Shown here: piece by piece, positions 33,634 to 47,360 of the stretch
Numbering within the stretch: position 1 is the first letter of the stretch
Layout: every line of letters starts with the position of its first letter
DNA from: Vigna angularis
Taxonomy: Eukaryota > Streptophyta > Magnoliopsida > Fabales > Fabaceae
NCBI RefSeq assembly: GCF_016808095.1
Contig: NC_068970.1
Span: 23,790,501 to 23,854,500 of the forward strand
Direction of reading: 5' to 3'
DNA: 64,000 nucleotides
Notes under the pieces: model-generated
The model's input: the letters and a program-made list of their open reading frames with translations, nothing else
Database searches by the model: none
What the model was told of the DNA's origin: nothing
Translations under genes and position numbers: made by a program

Positions 33634-36600
33634 ATGGAGACGAGTAGAAAGGGCCAATGGTTAAGTGTTCTGATATGTGTGGTACTATTACTAAAGGCAG
33701 AAGGGGTTCCTGTGGGAATCACTTTTGTTGAAAATGCAGTGGCAAAAGGAGCTGGTGAGAAATTTCTGCTATGATTATCATCTCCTTGGCCACCATTTTT
33801 AGGATTGTTCATAGCAGATTTGAAATTGATGTTTGAAATCTTGTGCAGTTTGTTTGGATGGGAGTCCACCAGCTTACCACTTCCATAAGGGATCTGGAGC
33901 AGGGATTAACAACTGGATTGTTCACTTTGAGGTATGTTTCCTTCAGCAAGATGGCTTCAATATTATGAGAGTCTTTTACCAACTCGAAAAAAATTCATTT
34001 TAATTTAAACTTTGAGTATGTTCCATTATGTTTTCTGAGTACGTGTACAAATATTGATTTGTTAAACTGAAAACTGGATCAGAAGGTGCATTTGTAATTT
34101 TTTATATGGGTTGTGTTTTTGCCAAGGTTTATCAAGTTATTCCCACATAAATGGGCATGGGAGAATATGACATTTTTGTTATTGGTATTAGTTTATCTTA
34201 AAAAAATTCCCATGTTTTGCTTTGATTTTAATTCAATGTTGAGGGGATGGGTACCTTTGTGTGTCAACAATTAACTTCCATTGTTACTCCCACTTTTTAT
34301 TTATATCACTATCATTTTGAAAACCATACCCAATAGCCAATATGAAAGTTATTTTTGGTCAAAATGTTCCAAGAAATGTAATAATATATACCTTGAAACT
34401 TAGAGTCATATATTTCAATTCTTAAGTCTCAAATTTGGTTATTGAAATTATAGGGAATTAAGGATTTAGGTTGAGGAGGAGTGAAAGACAGATTGACTTT
34501 AGATAATAACCATAGGATTTAGTTCGTGTGCACTTCTTAGTTTTCACACTCTTACCCAATCATTAAAGACCGTGTTTTGTTAAATATGTTGATTTTTGTA
34601 ATAACTAGCTTAAAAGTCATTTCAAAATTATTTGATTGTTGACCTTGTAAATTCTTTTCATTACATGATAATTAAACTCAATATAATATAGTGTTGATAC
34701 GTGATTGATAAATTATCGGTTCATTTTTAAGTCTCTCTCTCAATATACATACATTTTTCCTTATAAATTTTTTAGAGAATGAACTTATAAGCAAGAGTAT
34801 AGTTAAAAAGTATGTTATTAGCATATCTCTTTTAACGTTGTATAGATATACCAACACTGGTTAACTAGGTTGTCCTTTTTGGTAAAACCTATTCTAGTAT
34901 GAAATGTGGAAAGTTCTCTATTTTTGTTGATGATCTTTAATTCAATTTCTTTTAGGGAGGAGGATGGTGCAACAACGTTACTTCTTGCCTTTCTCGTAGG
35001 GACACTCGATTAGGCTCGTCTAAAAAAATGGATACCCAACTTTCCTTTTCTGGATTTTTTAGTAACAGTAAAAAGTTCAATCCAGGTAACGTCTACAAAT
35101 TAATAAACAGTGTTTTGACTGTTTTTCTCATGAATCTATCCCTAAAATTGTTATATGTTTCCAGATTTCTACGATTGGAACAGAATCAAGGTTAGGTATT
35201 GTGATGGGTCATCATTTACTGGTGATGTTGAAGCTGTTGATCGAGTAAGTTTTACAAGTTCAAAGGAATATTGTACTGTAAATTTGTATGAAAATATTAA
35301 TTAATTTTATTTCTGCTGAGGTTTTATAATATTATTTTGCAAATCAGGCAACCAATTTGCACTTCAGAGGAGCAAGGGTTTTTGCTGCTGTTGTTGATGA
35401 TTTACTAGCAAAAGGAATGAAAAATGCTCAAAATGTATGGTACATTGATGGTTACCTACTTTTGTCTTCATTTTGAATAATTTTTAATTCACTAGTTGAA
35501 ATTTGTAACTTTAGGCAATTATCTCTGGATGTTCTGCTGGAGGGTTGGCTGCAATTTTAAACTGTGATCGATTCAAATCACTACTACCTGGAACGACTAA
35601 AGTGAAATGCCTTGCAGATGCTGGTTATTTTATCAATGTGTAAGCTTATTTATTTACTTTCTGCTTATCTTTTTCACCTGAATTCTTTTGGACTTTGTTA
35701 AGTCATGTAATGATTCAATATGTTTTTGTTTGTGCAACAGAAAGGATGTCTCTGGCGCACAGCGCATTGAAGAGTTCTACAATCAAGTTGTCCAAACACA
35801 TGTACTTGTTCTTTCTCTCATTATTTCTCCCTGTACCATCTCACAAGCATATGATATTAATGTTTTCACTCTTTCTGTTTACAAGAAACTTTCTGAAGCT
35901 TTCTCCAATGGAGACTGACATTCTTTATCTTCTTTATTTTAGGGCTCAGCTAAGAATTTGCCTGCATCCTGCACTTCAAGACTCAGACCAGGGCTGGTAA
36001 GTTTGTGAATTCCAATACTTTTACCTATGTGACTTCTTTGGTGTACTAATACTTCTTCTGAATAATATGTAGTGCTTTTTCCCACAAAATGTGGTATCAC
36101 AAATCAGTACGCCAATCTTCTTCGTAAATGCAGCTTATGATTCATGGCAGGTCAGATTATTCTCTTTCGAGAAAAAAAAAATCATTTTAATTCTGAAATG
36201 GTGTTATGTATTGTTCCCACTTAAAAGTAACACTATGTTTATATTCATTGATCAATTGGTGCCAGTTCTGTCAGTTATCTCACAAAATTCATATATGAGG
36301 ATTTATACAAAACAATGTGATTAATTTTGCTTAACATTCCCAGTGAAAAAAAATGATTGCTTAATTAACTCTAGTGAAAATTCGGCTGTCACAAACTGAG
36401 CCAAGGTTTTTCTACACTTGATTTTTATCTTAGAATACTATATACCACTATGAACATCTTGTTTTCCAATGAGAACATTTTAATGACAGATGATTGAATT
36501 CTGAATCATATTTCCCCTCCAAGGAGGTGCTTAATAACTGATCTCATCATAAAGTTAATGTTTGCCACCACCATATTGCTATTAATAAGTGATGATATAA

Positions 36601-37266
36601 TATTTTCTCTGATCCCTAACATATTGCTTTGATTCAGATCAAAAACATTTTGGCACCAGGTGCTGCAGATCCCCATGGCACCTGGCGTGAATGCAAGCTT
36701 GATATAAAAAAATGCTCATCAAATCAACTCAGTGTAATGCAAGGTGAACATCTTCGGATCTTAGTAACAAGTCACACTGAAATTCACTGATACCAAAACT
36801 CTAGGATTTTTTTTCTAGGCTTCTAATGACCATCCTAAAGCTGTCTAAACTTTGCCCTGCTGCTATATACACTATAACAGTTTATATGATCTCATTTGAT
36901 GCATGATTTCAGTATTCAGGACTGATTTCCTGAGGGCATTTGGTGCTGTTGGAAACTCTCCATCAAAAGGGCATTTCATAGATGGTTGCTATGCTCACTG
37001 CCAAACTGGAACACAAGAGACATGGTTGAGAAATGACTCTCCTGTGTTAGGCAGCACAGTAAGAAACTGCATCAAAACTTCCTTTCTAAAATATGTGTGC
37101 ATCAAAATTTCTGACATATTTGCTGAACAATTTGCAGACAATTGCGAAGGCAGTTGGAGACTGGTATTATGATCGAAAGCCATTTAAGCAGATAGATTGT
37201 GCCTACCCTTGCAACCCCACTTGCCACAATCGTATTTTTGATCAGAATGAGCGTCCAGACGTATAG
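33634..37266 (+). CDS. Pectin acetylesterase (copy 1)
   Basis: Twelve exons with GT-AG borders: 33634-33754, 33849-33931, 34956-35085, 35165-35244, 35348-35434, 35515-35639, 35741-35801, 35943-35996, 36073-36150, 36638-36743, 36913-37058, 37138-37266. The joined frame is 1200 nt, 399 residues. An N-terminal hydrophobic segment ([15 protein letters not shown]) is a secretion signal, so the enzyme acts in the apoplast, removing O-acetyl groups from pectin (CE13/Notum-like alpha/beta hydrolase). GGGWC at residues 69-73 is the oxyanion region. The expected triad is present: Ser174 in SGCSAGG, Asp270 in NAAYDSWQ and His337 in CYAHCQ. Residue 309, normally Gly in the QGF motif as in copy 2, is Val here. 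Intron 2 is 1024 bp against 239 bp in copy 2. Probable counterpart of Arabidopsis PAE7/PAE8. Confidence 0.95.
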
Positions 37267-40189
37267 ATTTCAAATAAGTAGTATGTGAATTATCACTACA
37301 AACTATCATATAATAGTTGTCGGTGATTCTTCTCAAGAAGATGTGTTTAATGATTTAGAAGCTTCCGATGTAAGCGTATGCACCCTGATAAAAGGATGGT
37401 AAATGTCACCATGCAACCACAAAATTCTATCATCATGGAGAGTGACTCTTTCATCTTGCTTAAACTGTTGTGGATAGCTAGGTATGAAATCCTATTCAAA
37501 TTGCACATGTTATCTAAATCCTGTTTGTACTATTAAATTTTAGAGTAAATAAATATTTTTAATAAGTAAAAGTGTATTATAATTAAATATTTATATATTC
37601 CTGTTGTAAGAGCTATACCATATCGGTCTGTTATAGCAGAAAATCAGGGACGTTTGTTCCTGAGTAAAATGTTTTCGCCTCATTCCGTTTCGAATGATAA
37701 ATGATGGAGTGTAGGAAGAAATTTGATGGGAAAGAAACGGCCCAAACTCAGTGAATCTTCGTCTAGTTCATTTGGGCTATTAGATCTGTGAAACAGTCAA
37801 CGAGAAATCAAACAAAAATTGTTTCACAATGGTTATAAGCTCTTTTTTAAATTATTATTTAGAGGTTATCTTTGAAATTGTTTTCCATAAAAATAAAAAT
37901 TAAATATTCATCCTTCTGTTTTAAAAAAAAAAAAACTTATTATTTTCGGAGTATCGTGTTAAACCAAAAGCCATAATAATTTACTGATAATTTTTAGTAT
38001 TATTAGATTTAGTACCATATTTCTCAAATTTTATTTTAGTATAATTTAATGTAGTATTTTATCTGTTTATTGGTTTAATCACTGATTCAACTGATAAATC
38101 TTGAATACTTCAATGGCTGGTTCCACTTTCAAAGCATATTTTTGAATAATATATTGAAATGTAATTTAAAAATATATATAAAAGTAATAAATTGAAAGAT
38201 AAAATAAATCATGAAAATCAAATATATTAGCAAAGATAAAAAGATAATGGTTTAAGATGGTGGTGAAAATAATTGAGCTAATAGATAAATCTAATTTAAT
38301 TAAAAATTATACTTAAAAATAATCAAAATTAAAAGTTAAATTAAATTAAAAATTCAACGTACAATATGTTCAGACACATAGTTTTGATAGTGATAAATGT
38401 TAATAACTTCTGAACTAAGTTGTTAATAACTTCTAAATGTGCCAAACTTTAAAAAAGAAAATCCTAGAAACATTGAAGAATAATTTTGAGAAACATATTT
38501 TTATTGAGAATATAAATAAATTCTACAATATTTAGGTATAAAATAATAATTGTAACAACATCTCTTAGTTAGAGTTGAATAATTTAATTTTAATAATTTG
38601 TTTTAGTTTTGATAAGACTATAACACTTTTAATGATTTGATTATAACATAACTTGTTTTATATGATAATATTTTTATCAAGTTTATATCATATTATTAGA
38701 TATATTTTAATGTATCTTTCGTAAAATATTTTACAGAACTATCTATGATAGTGGTGTTATAAATAAATACAAGACTACTCGACGTTAAGCGCACAAAAAA
38801 TAAGGCGATAAAACCTTATTTAAATGTAATTATCGGATTGTCTTGTGTAAAGTGATTTGATCACTTAAATATCAAATACAATTATGATACAATGACTTGT
38901 CTATAGTCTAAATGTAAGTACTACAAATAAGTTTCTCGTAAGAGAGAAGATTGTTTAGAAAAGAAAACACAAAAGAAAAAGATAAAGTGTCACATGAAAA
39001 ATATCAATATAACATGCTCACAAATTCGAATAAAGCACTAATACAGAATAGATTATTTGCACATGAAGGGATTATATAAACAATTGCACTAATCCAAACA
39101 AATATTCGAATTGAAAAAATAATATATATATTATCTTTAACTTAAAAAAAGTATCATTCTTTATTAATTTCAAACTGTATTTTTATTACACTCTTAAAAT
39201 ATAGGTACTTATTATAATAATAATTTAGAAGTTTAGTTAGAAAAATAAAATAAATATCAAAACCAAATAACTTAATTCTAGAAACATAATTACTTAATTG
39301 GCTCAAGAAATTTAATAGACAAAATTACGTAAGAAAGTATAAAAATAAAATGAGTAAAACTATGGTTAAGTCTCTTTTTTTTCATCTCTGTGCATAAATT
39401 AAAATAATTATATCAAAATAAGAGTATTAGCTGTCATTATTCTTTAACAGGAATATTCTTTCAATGTTTTTTAAATAGTTTAAAGAGTGTTTGTTTAATA
39501 AGAGAGATTTTAGATTTTTTTTTTCTTAAATAACTTTTCGTATTTATTTTTAAATTAAATTTTAATGACTTAACTATGTTTTTTTTTATGTTTTTGTCAA
39601 TAAAGTATAATTTGATTTTGATTTTTTTCTTTATTTTAAACTTTGATTATATTACGTCTTATATGCATGAATAATCTTTTTCATCCAATGAAGTTAATTG
39701 TTTTTTGATGTAATAAATGACGAATTACATTACATGTAATTTATAAGTTTTCTTTCACGAAAATATAGTTAACATTGTTGGATAAAAATAACTCTATTCA
39801 TGCATTTCTTATTATAAATAGTTTATATGATTAAATATTAAAATAACGGTGAAACCAAAAACATAATTAATCCATTTCTAATATATATATATATATATAT
39901 ATATTAAAATTAGGATAATTAAATTAAATATTGTGTCATAATTAATTTATAATAAATTTAAAATGTTTCAAATATTGAAAACTATTTACTTGGAAACTAG
40001 GACAGATATACAGGAACGTCATGGATTTTATTCCCCTTAAAAAATATATATATAAATTATATATATTTTATGTTATATATATTAAAACAAAGTGAACAAT
40101 GTTCATCAATGTTTCTCAAATTTGATATTGATGGTAAATATTGTAACAATTTATAGTAAGAGACATCATCAATTTCAGATTGTCCAAGC
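37267..40189. other. 3' UTR and AT-rich intergenic DNA
   Basis: The first 250 bases are probably the 3' UTR of the pectin acetylesterase. A slightly GC-richer piece at 37590-37810 and the rest, to the hAT remnant, show no frame or repeat family I can name. An (AT)n run lies at 39880. Confidence 0.45.
39880..39905. repeat. (AT)n microsatellite
   Basis: About 13 AT units. Confidence 0.9.
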
Positions 40190-41191
40190 AACCATAAAAT
40201 TGGTAGTGGACTTAATCAAATAAGCACTTTACGAAGAGCTGGTTGATGAAGATCTCATTTGAATTCAGTTTGAAGCTTAATATTAATATGCATGTACGAG
40301 ACTACTTGTGAAGTTTTTCAAAAAGCTACAAAAGAAGGTAAATATTTCTTATGTGATGATGCTAATATTGCTTATGATATTCTCTCATGAACTTATTTTT
40401 TTTCTTTATCTTATGAAAGATATATTGGTAATTACCCATTAATTTTGTCATGTTTTGCAATATAAGAATTAATATATTAAATGCAATATCTTTGATTTTT
40501 TGATTTAAAGAATGAGGAAACAAATTATTTTAAAGGACGTCATATAATTTTGTAAGAAACATGAAATCAATGTACCTGAGATGATTACTTTATATATTTC
40601 TAGAAGAGATCAAGCTCGAAAAATGTTGATAACATTACACTTGAACATTATTATTGTATTAATTAGTTCATTGCTACACTTGATTAATACCTAATTAAAT
40701 GAGCTTAATAGTAGATTTTATGATAATATGATGGAGTTACTTACTTTGAGTGTAGCTTTAGATCTAAAAGGCCTTTACAAATCATTCAATATGGAAAAAA
40801 TTTGTGAATTGGCAGTCAAGCTTTATCTTGATGATTTTATAGAACTGGAAAAGTTACATCTTAGAATACAAGCTCGACATTATGAACTTGATGTTCCATT
40901 TCATTCTAAAATGAGAAATTTATCAATAATTTATGAGATATGTCAAGAATTGGTGAAAACAAGAAAAAATGACTTATTTCTTGATGGATCATTTGATTTG
41001 ATTCTTGTTTCAACTATTACAACTGAGAGATCTTTTTCAGTTATGATGTGAAAAATAGACTTATAAACAATATAAAAGATGAATTTCTAATTGATTGTTT
41101 GATTACCTGCATTGAGAGAATGATTACTGACAAGTTTGATATCGATTCTATTGTTAATAAATTTTATAATAAAAAGAAATGTCATGTATAA
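40190..41191 (+). pseudogene. hAT transposase remnant (zf-MYM/DUF4371 type)
   Basis: Decayed C-terminal half of a plant hAT-type transposase. Pieces in several frames follow the family order: NHKIGSGLNQISTLRRAG at 40190, then two adjacent TGA stops at 40244 and 40247; FCKKHEINVPEM near 40550; an open 107-codon stretch at 40728-41051 with MELLTLSVALDLKGLYKSF, HYELDVPFHS and the hAT dimerisation signature TTERSFSVM. After a stop and a frame change at about 41045, the tail resumes with IKDEFLIDCLITCIER and ends at 41191. Stops and a frame change rule out function. The N-terminal half and terminal inverted repeats were not found. Confidence 0.85.
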
Positions 41192-44100
41192 CTTATATAG
41201 AGATATCATGTATTTATTTATTATAATTTAATTTTTATTAAATTTTATTTCCTTTCAACTCTCATTTTGAATTTTCGAATCCATGAAAAAATAATATTTT
41301 TAGAAGGTGCTAAAATCAAACTATCAAATTCTAACTTCATATTTATACACACATTATCATAGGAAAAGCTTTGAATTTGATTCCATTCTTGCATAAATGA
41401 TTGGAGGTTAAATAATGTTTTTTCCTTAGAAGGAAAATTTAAATTTTGAGTGTTGGATATGTATGGAGCCATAATGGGGTTTATCTTTGATTTGAAAATA
41501 ATGGATTGGTGATCTTCAATGATGAAAGAAGTTGGTTGTTTAGAATAACTCAAATAGCCTTCTTAGTGACCAAGCACTAACCATGGTCCAGCCTTTCACA
41601 AACCTAAACACCACAAAAGTAAAAGAAAGAGATGAACGAAATTGAAGATCCTATCCGACGCAAAACGCACTCACCAATCATTTCAACCAAATCAATGCCA
41701 ATCAAACATTTCAAAGCTAGATTCCCCTCATCCAAATACATCACTACCTCACCATCATAAACTCAAACATACAACCACATAAGCAAAATAGCAAAATGTA
41801 AAAACCACCAAGAAATGTCAATTTGAAAATATTAATAACATCAACCTAAACATAAGTTTAATTTGTGAATTAAACTCAACATTTCTCTCTCACTTTTATA
41901 TATAAGTTTAACTAGAGATAAAATCAAAGATAATATAGTGAGGATAGTTGTTATTTTACATACTAGTTTTATGATAATGTGGTAGGTTTAAATTTATTTC
42001 TTAATATGATAATAAAGTTTATTGTATGTTTGTTAGCCTTACTATATCTCATTCGTTGTTGAATTACTATTAAGGCATCATGAATATCTAGTTTCACATA
42101 TTATGTATATATATTTCAGTTTGACAGAGTAAATTTAAGATTTGGCATCAACCAAACATAAGTCCGATATATAAAATATAAGGAAATTTTTCACTTTCGA
42201 ATTTGTTAAGATAAATTAAATTCACTTCCTAATAATTTTTTTGTTACCTTTTTCTTCTCATACCTTTTACTTTATGAGTGAATAACTTGCTATTCTGATC
42301 ACTGTTGTGGAAAGAAAGAATTTTGCGTCGGAAAACAATATAGTAGATAATTATCTTATGAGATAATCAATTAGCACCCTGGTCCAAAGATTTAACTATA
42401 TATGCTCGAATATACCAATTAATTTAGGGTACATTGATTCCAAAATTTTCGATTATTCATTCATGATGATATCACATGCAACTTTGATCAGTGTTAAGCA
42501 TAGACCATTAAAGCACATCCTCATAAGCAATTTTGTTACCGAATATTTTAAATTATTTATGAAAATAAATTATCTTCTAAATACACATTAGCATTTAGAC
42601 ATTCACTAACATTTTATTTCATAATTATTTATGTTATTATTGGATTTAGATGGAGTGTTTTTTATGCAAAAGAAGTGATATTTAATTGATTTTATTGTAT
42701 ATGTGAGTTGTAGATATCTGAGATTTGAGTTTTATCAAATAACTTGCAATATGTGAAAATCTAACTTTTAATGAATTTTTTTCGTATAAGTAACTTCTGA
42801 ATATTTAAGATCAGAACTTTATGGAATAAATTGTGAATGTTTGAGAATCCGAACTTATAACTTTTAGAAGTTAATGGGCCTCAATTTTCTTTTTTTTTTC
42901 TATCATAGAACAAAAGTTTTTATTAGAGACTCTCCAGAAGTTTACAAGAGTAGTTAGATGTTACAATGACACATATTTCTCTCCTACATGGCTTCCAAGT
43001 GTACATATCAAAATGAAACATGAATCCTTAAATAATTTATCGTTTTACATATATATGTCCTTTTGTTTCTTTTGAAATCTTTAAAAACAAATCATTAATG
43101 TGAACTTAAAGTCGTCTTTACTTTAATTATGGTTCAAAATCAAGATTCTAAGTTTAGGACAGTTTTGCTTTCAGGTTTAATAGGCACCAAAAAGAGCTTT
43201 TTTCAATTGGTTAGTAAGGACTAACTTAGTCGCTAAAAAGAGTCAAAGTTGTGTGGTGATTTTGTCTTGGTGATACAGGTCAAAGGCATAATGGAACTTC
43301 ATGTTGGTATGAGTTGTAGTGTTAAAGTGGGAAATGCAACGAAGTCTAAGAGGTTAATGGAAGGAAAATGAAGTTGTGACTCAAAGCTTTGGAATAGAAG
43401 GAGCTTTTACGTACTTTTCTATCTGTTGTCTAATTATCAACGAGCTTTAACATCTCAACTACTTAAAAGTCATCATGTGTTTACTAATTATATATCACGT
43501 CAACCATTATTTTATAAAAATGCATATGTTCTTCTAAGATTTAAAAAATTATTTATTGATTCAAGAAATCACGATAAATTAAAATAAAATTATTTTCTAA
43601 CAAAAGCCTCCAAAACTCTTCATTCTAAACGTGTTCTAAAACATAAATTACTTGCACAAAATCAACATAAATACAAATCTACACTTAAAAAGTTAAAAAA
43701 ATCATCTAGATATTCATTCTGATTTCCTCTAAAATTATTAGTATATGAAGTTAAATCAAAACAATTCCTAGCTACACCATTGATATTTATCTTAAACTAA
43801 TTATCAGATTTAACTTTTCATGTTTGTAAATGAAATCATCCTATTATTTCCTTGTCTGAATATTAAAAAAGTTTCAACATAAAAAGAAAAATGAGAGACT
43901 ATGTTACTTACCTGTCTCTTAGATTTATTCTTTGCTACATGTAATAACTCTTTAATTTGAAAAAAATAGCATAAGTAAAAGTAATTGAATTTTAAATTTA
44001 TTATAATTTCTCATTTTTCAAATCATGTAGATAAATATAATAAAAATAACCACTTTAATTACCATAAACAAAGACTACTAAGAGACTTAATAAACTCAAC

Positions 44101-44888
44101 AATCAAATGTAAAGAAAAAACTACAGATCCCAAAAAACTTATTTCAAACATTCTCATGACTGCATATATAACAATTTTGAATTACAAAAATCAAATAGTA
44201 AATATTAAGTTGTTAGCAAATTACAAAATTTGTTATGAATATAAAAAATTAATTTTGTCTATTAAAATATAAAATTTCACTACGGAAAATGGCTTAAATT
44301 TCTTCTTCTCTAATAATTCGGACGTGATGACTTTTTATATGTTGATAAGAAAATAATTAATAAATTAAAAAAATATATTTCTTTTATTTTAGAGTAAATT
44401 GTCTTTTATGCTTTATGCCTTTTAGTTTTCCTAAATTTTTTAATAAAATATGTAAATTTAAAGGAAAAATTGCATTTTACCTATTTAGGTATTTTCTCTA
44501 AATTCAAAGTCGACACTTATTTTTCTTAAATGTTTAATAAAACGATACTCGTATCTCTTTAACTCTTTAGGAAAAAGGACGCTCATTTCTCTTATAATAT
44601 TTAAAAAAAATTATTTGTATAAATTTTTTTGTAATTTTATATTTTAAGACTTTAATTTTAATTTTTTATAATTTTTTATTTAAGTTTTAATCAATATAAT
44701 ATTTTAAAGTAAAATACGGGATGCAGATATCCTTTATTAAAATTATGATTTTAAGCTTGATTTTCTTTTAAAATACATTAAATTCAATGGATTTGTTGGT
44801 GATTGCCTCTTTGAATTAATATTTTTACAGCAACATTATAGAAGGACTATAATAGCAACCTGAGTAAAAGTTACGTCTGTTTTTCACC
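41192..44888. other. Intergenic DNA
   Basis: AT-rich with nothing firmly supported. A 102-codon minus frame at 41553-41245 is unrecognised and of ordinary composition. A 95-codon + frame at 43985 is AT-driven (Asn/Lys/Ile-rich) and taken as chance. The 43150-43390 part is slightly less AT-rich but has no frame. Confidence 0.45.
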
Positions 44889-44913
44889 ATATATATATAT
44901 ATATATATATATA
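44889..44913. repeat. (AT)n microsatellite
   Basis: About 12 AT units. Confidence 0.9.
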
Positions 44914-45257
44914 CTTGATTAATTGTTGAGAAATGCTATAAATGTATTTTCTGTTAACCTTTAAATAAATATTTATTAATAGAAATTTAAAAAAAAATTA
45001 GAAAATTGGAAGATTTACATTTTATTTAATACTTATAACATATTTTATAATTTTTAATTATTTAATAGTTAAAAAATGTATTCAAAAGAATGTGGGTACA
45101 TTATTTTGTTTGTTATTGTGCTTATACTTTTACATGTATCTAACAAATTTATTTTATACGGGCAATGATAAAATGGTATATCTTTAAACATCTTTTCTCT
45201 TTGGTTGGAAATGTTCTTTTTTATGGAGTTGAGATGCTTTCTTTCTTAGTGAGAAGA

Positions 45258-47019
<1,762 letters not shown>

Positions 47020-47360
47020 TGTTGTTACTGAAATGTAACTGGCTCTTTGGATGAAATGTTGTCGACTCTTTGAATGAAACGCGTGGAGAGGGAAGTTTTA
47101 CATCCAAAAAGATTTATTTATTTAAAGATGACCCTTTTAGTGTATTACACAAACTTAGTGACATCATTGCAAATGAGCCCCCAACAATCCTAGAGTGGTG
47201 CCCAACACTCTCGATTACTAGAATCACTGACTGTTGAGTGTCCAACGATCTTAGGGTACCACGCAACATCCTAGAATACTGGAACTCGCTTATTTGAACT
47301 CTCCACTTAGTGCCTAATTAACGATTATATGGTACTGCTCAGGATTATAGCAGACATATA
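47020..47360. repeat. Possible LTR-like fragment with CCAACRATC words
   Basis: A GC-richer islet with recurring CCAACAATCCTAG, CCCAACACTCTCG, CCAACGATCTTAG and GCAACATCCTAG words, reminiscent of the CTCAACG words at 12600-12860. No terminal structure seen. Confidence 0.3.

Noticed and set aside
41245..41553. 102-codon minus frame beside the hAT remnant
   Set aside because: No motif or family recognised, no coding neighbour, and AT-rich composition; a short lineage-specific exon cannot be excluded, but the sequence does not support one.
43985..44272. 95-codon plus frame
   Set aside because: Composition is almost wholly Asn, Lys, Ile, Leu and Tyr, as expected of AT-rich chance frames.
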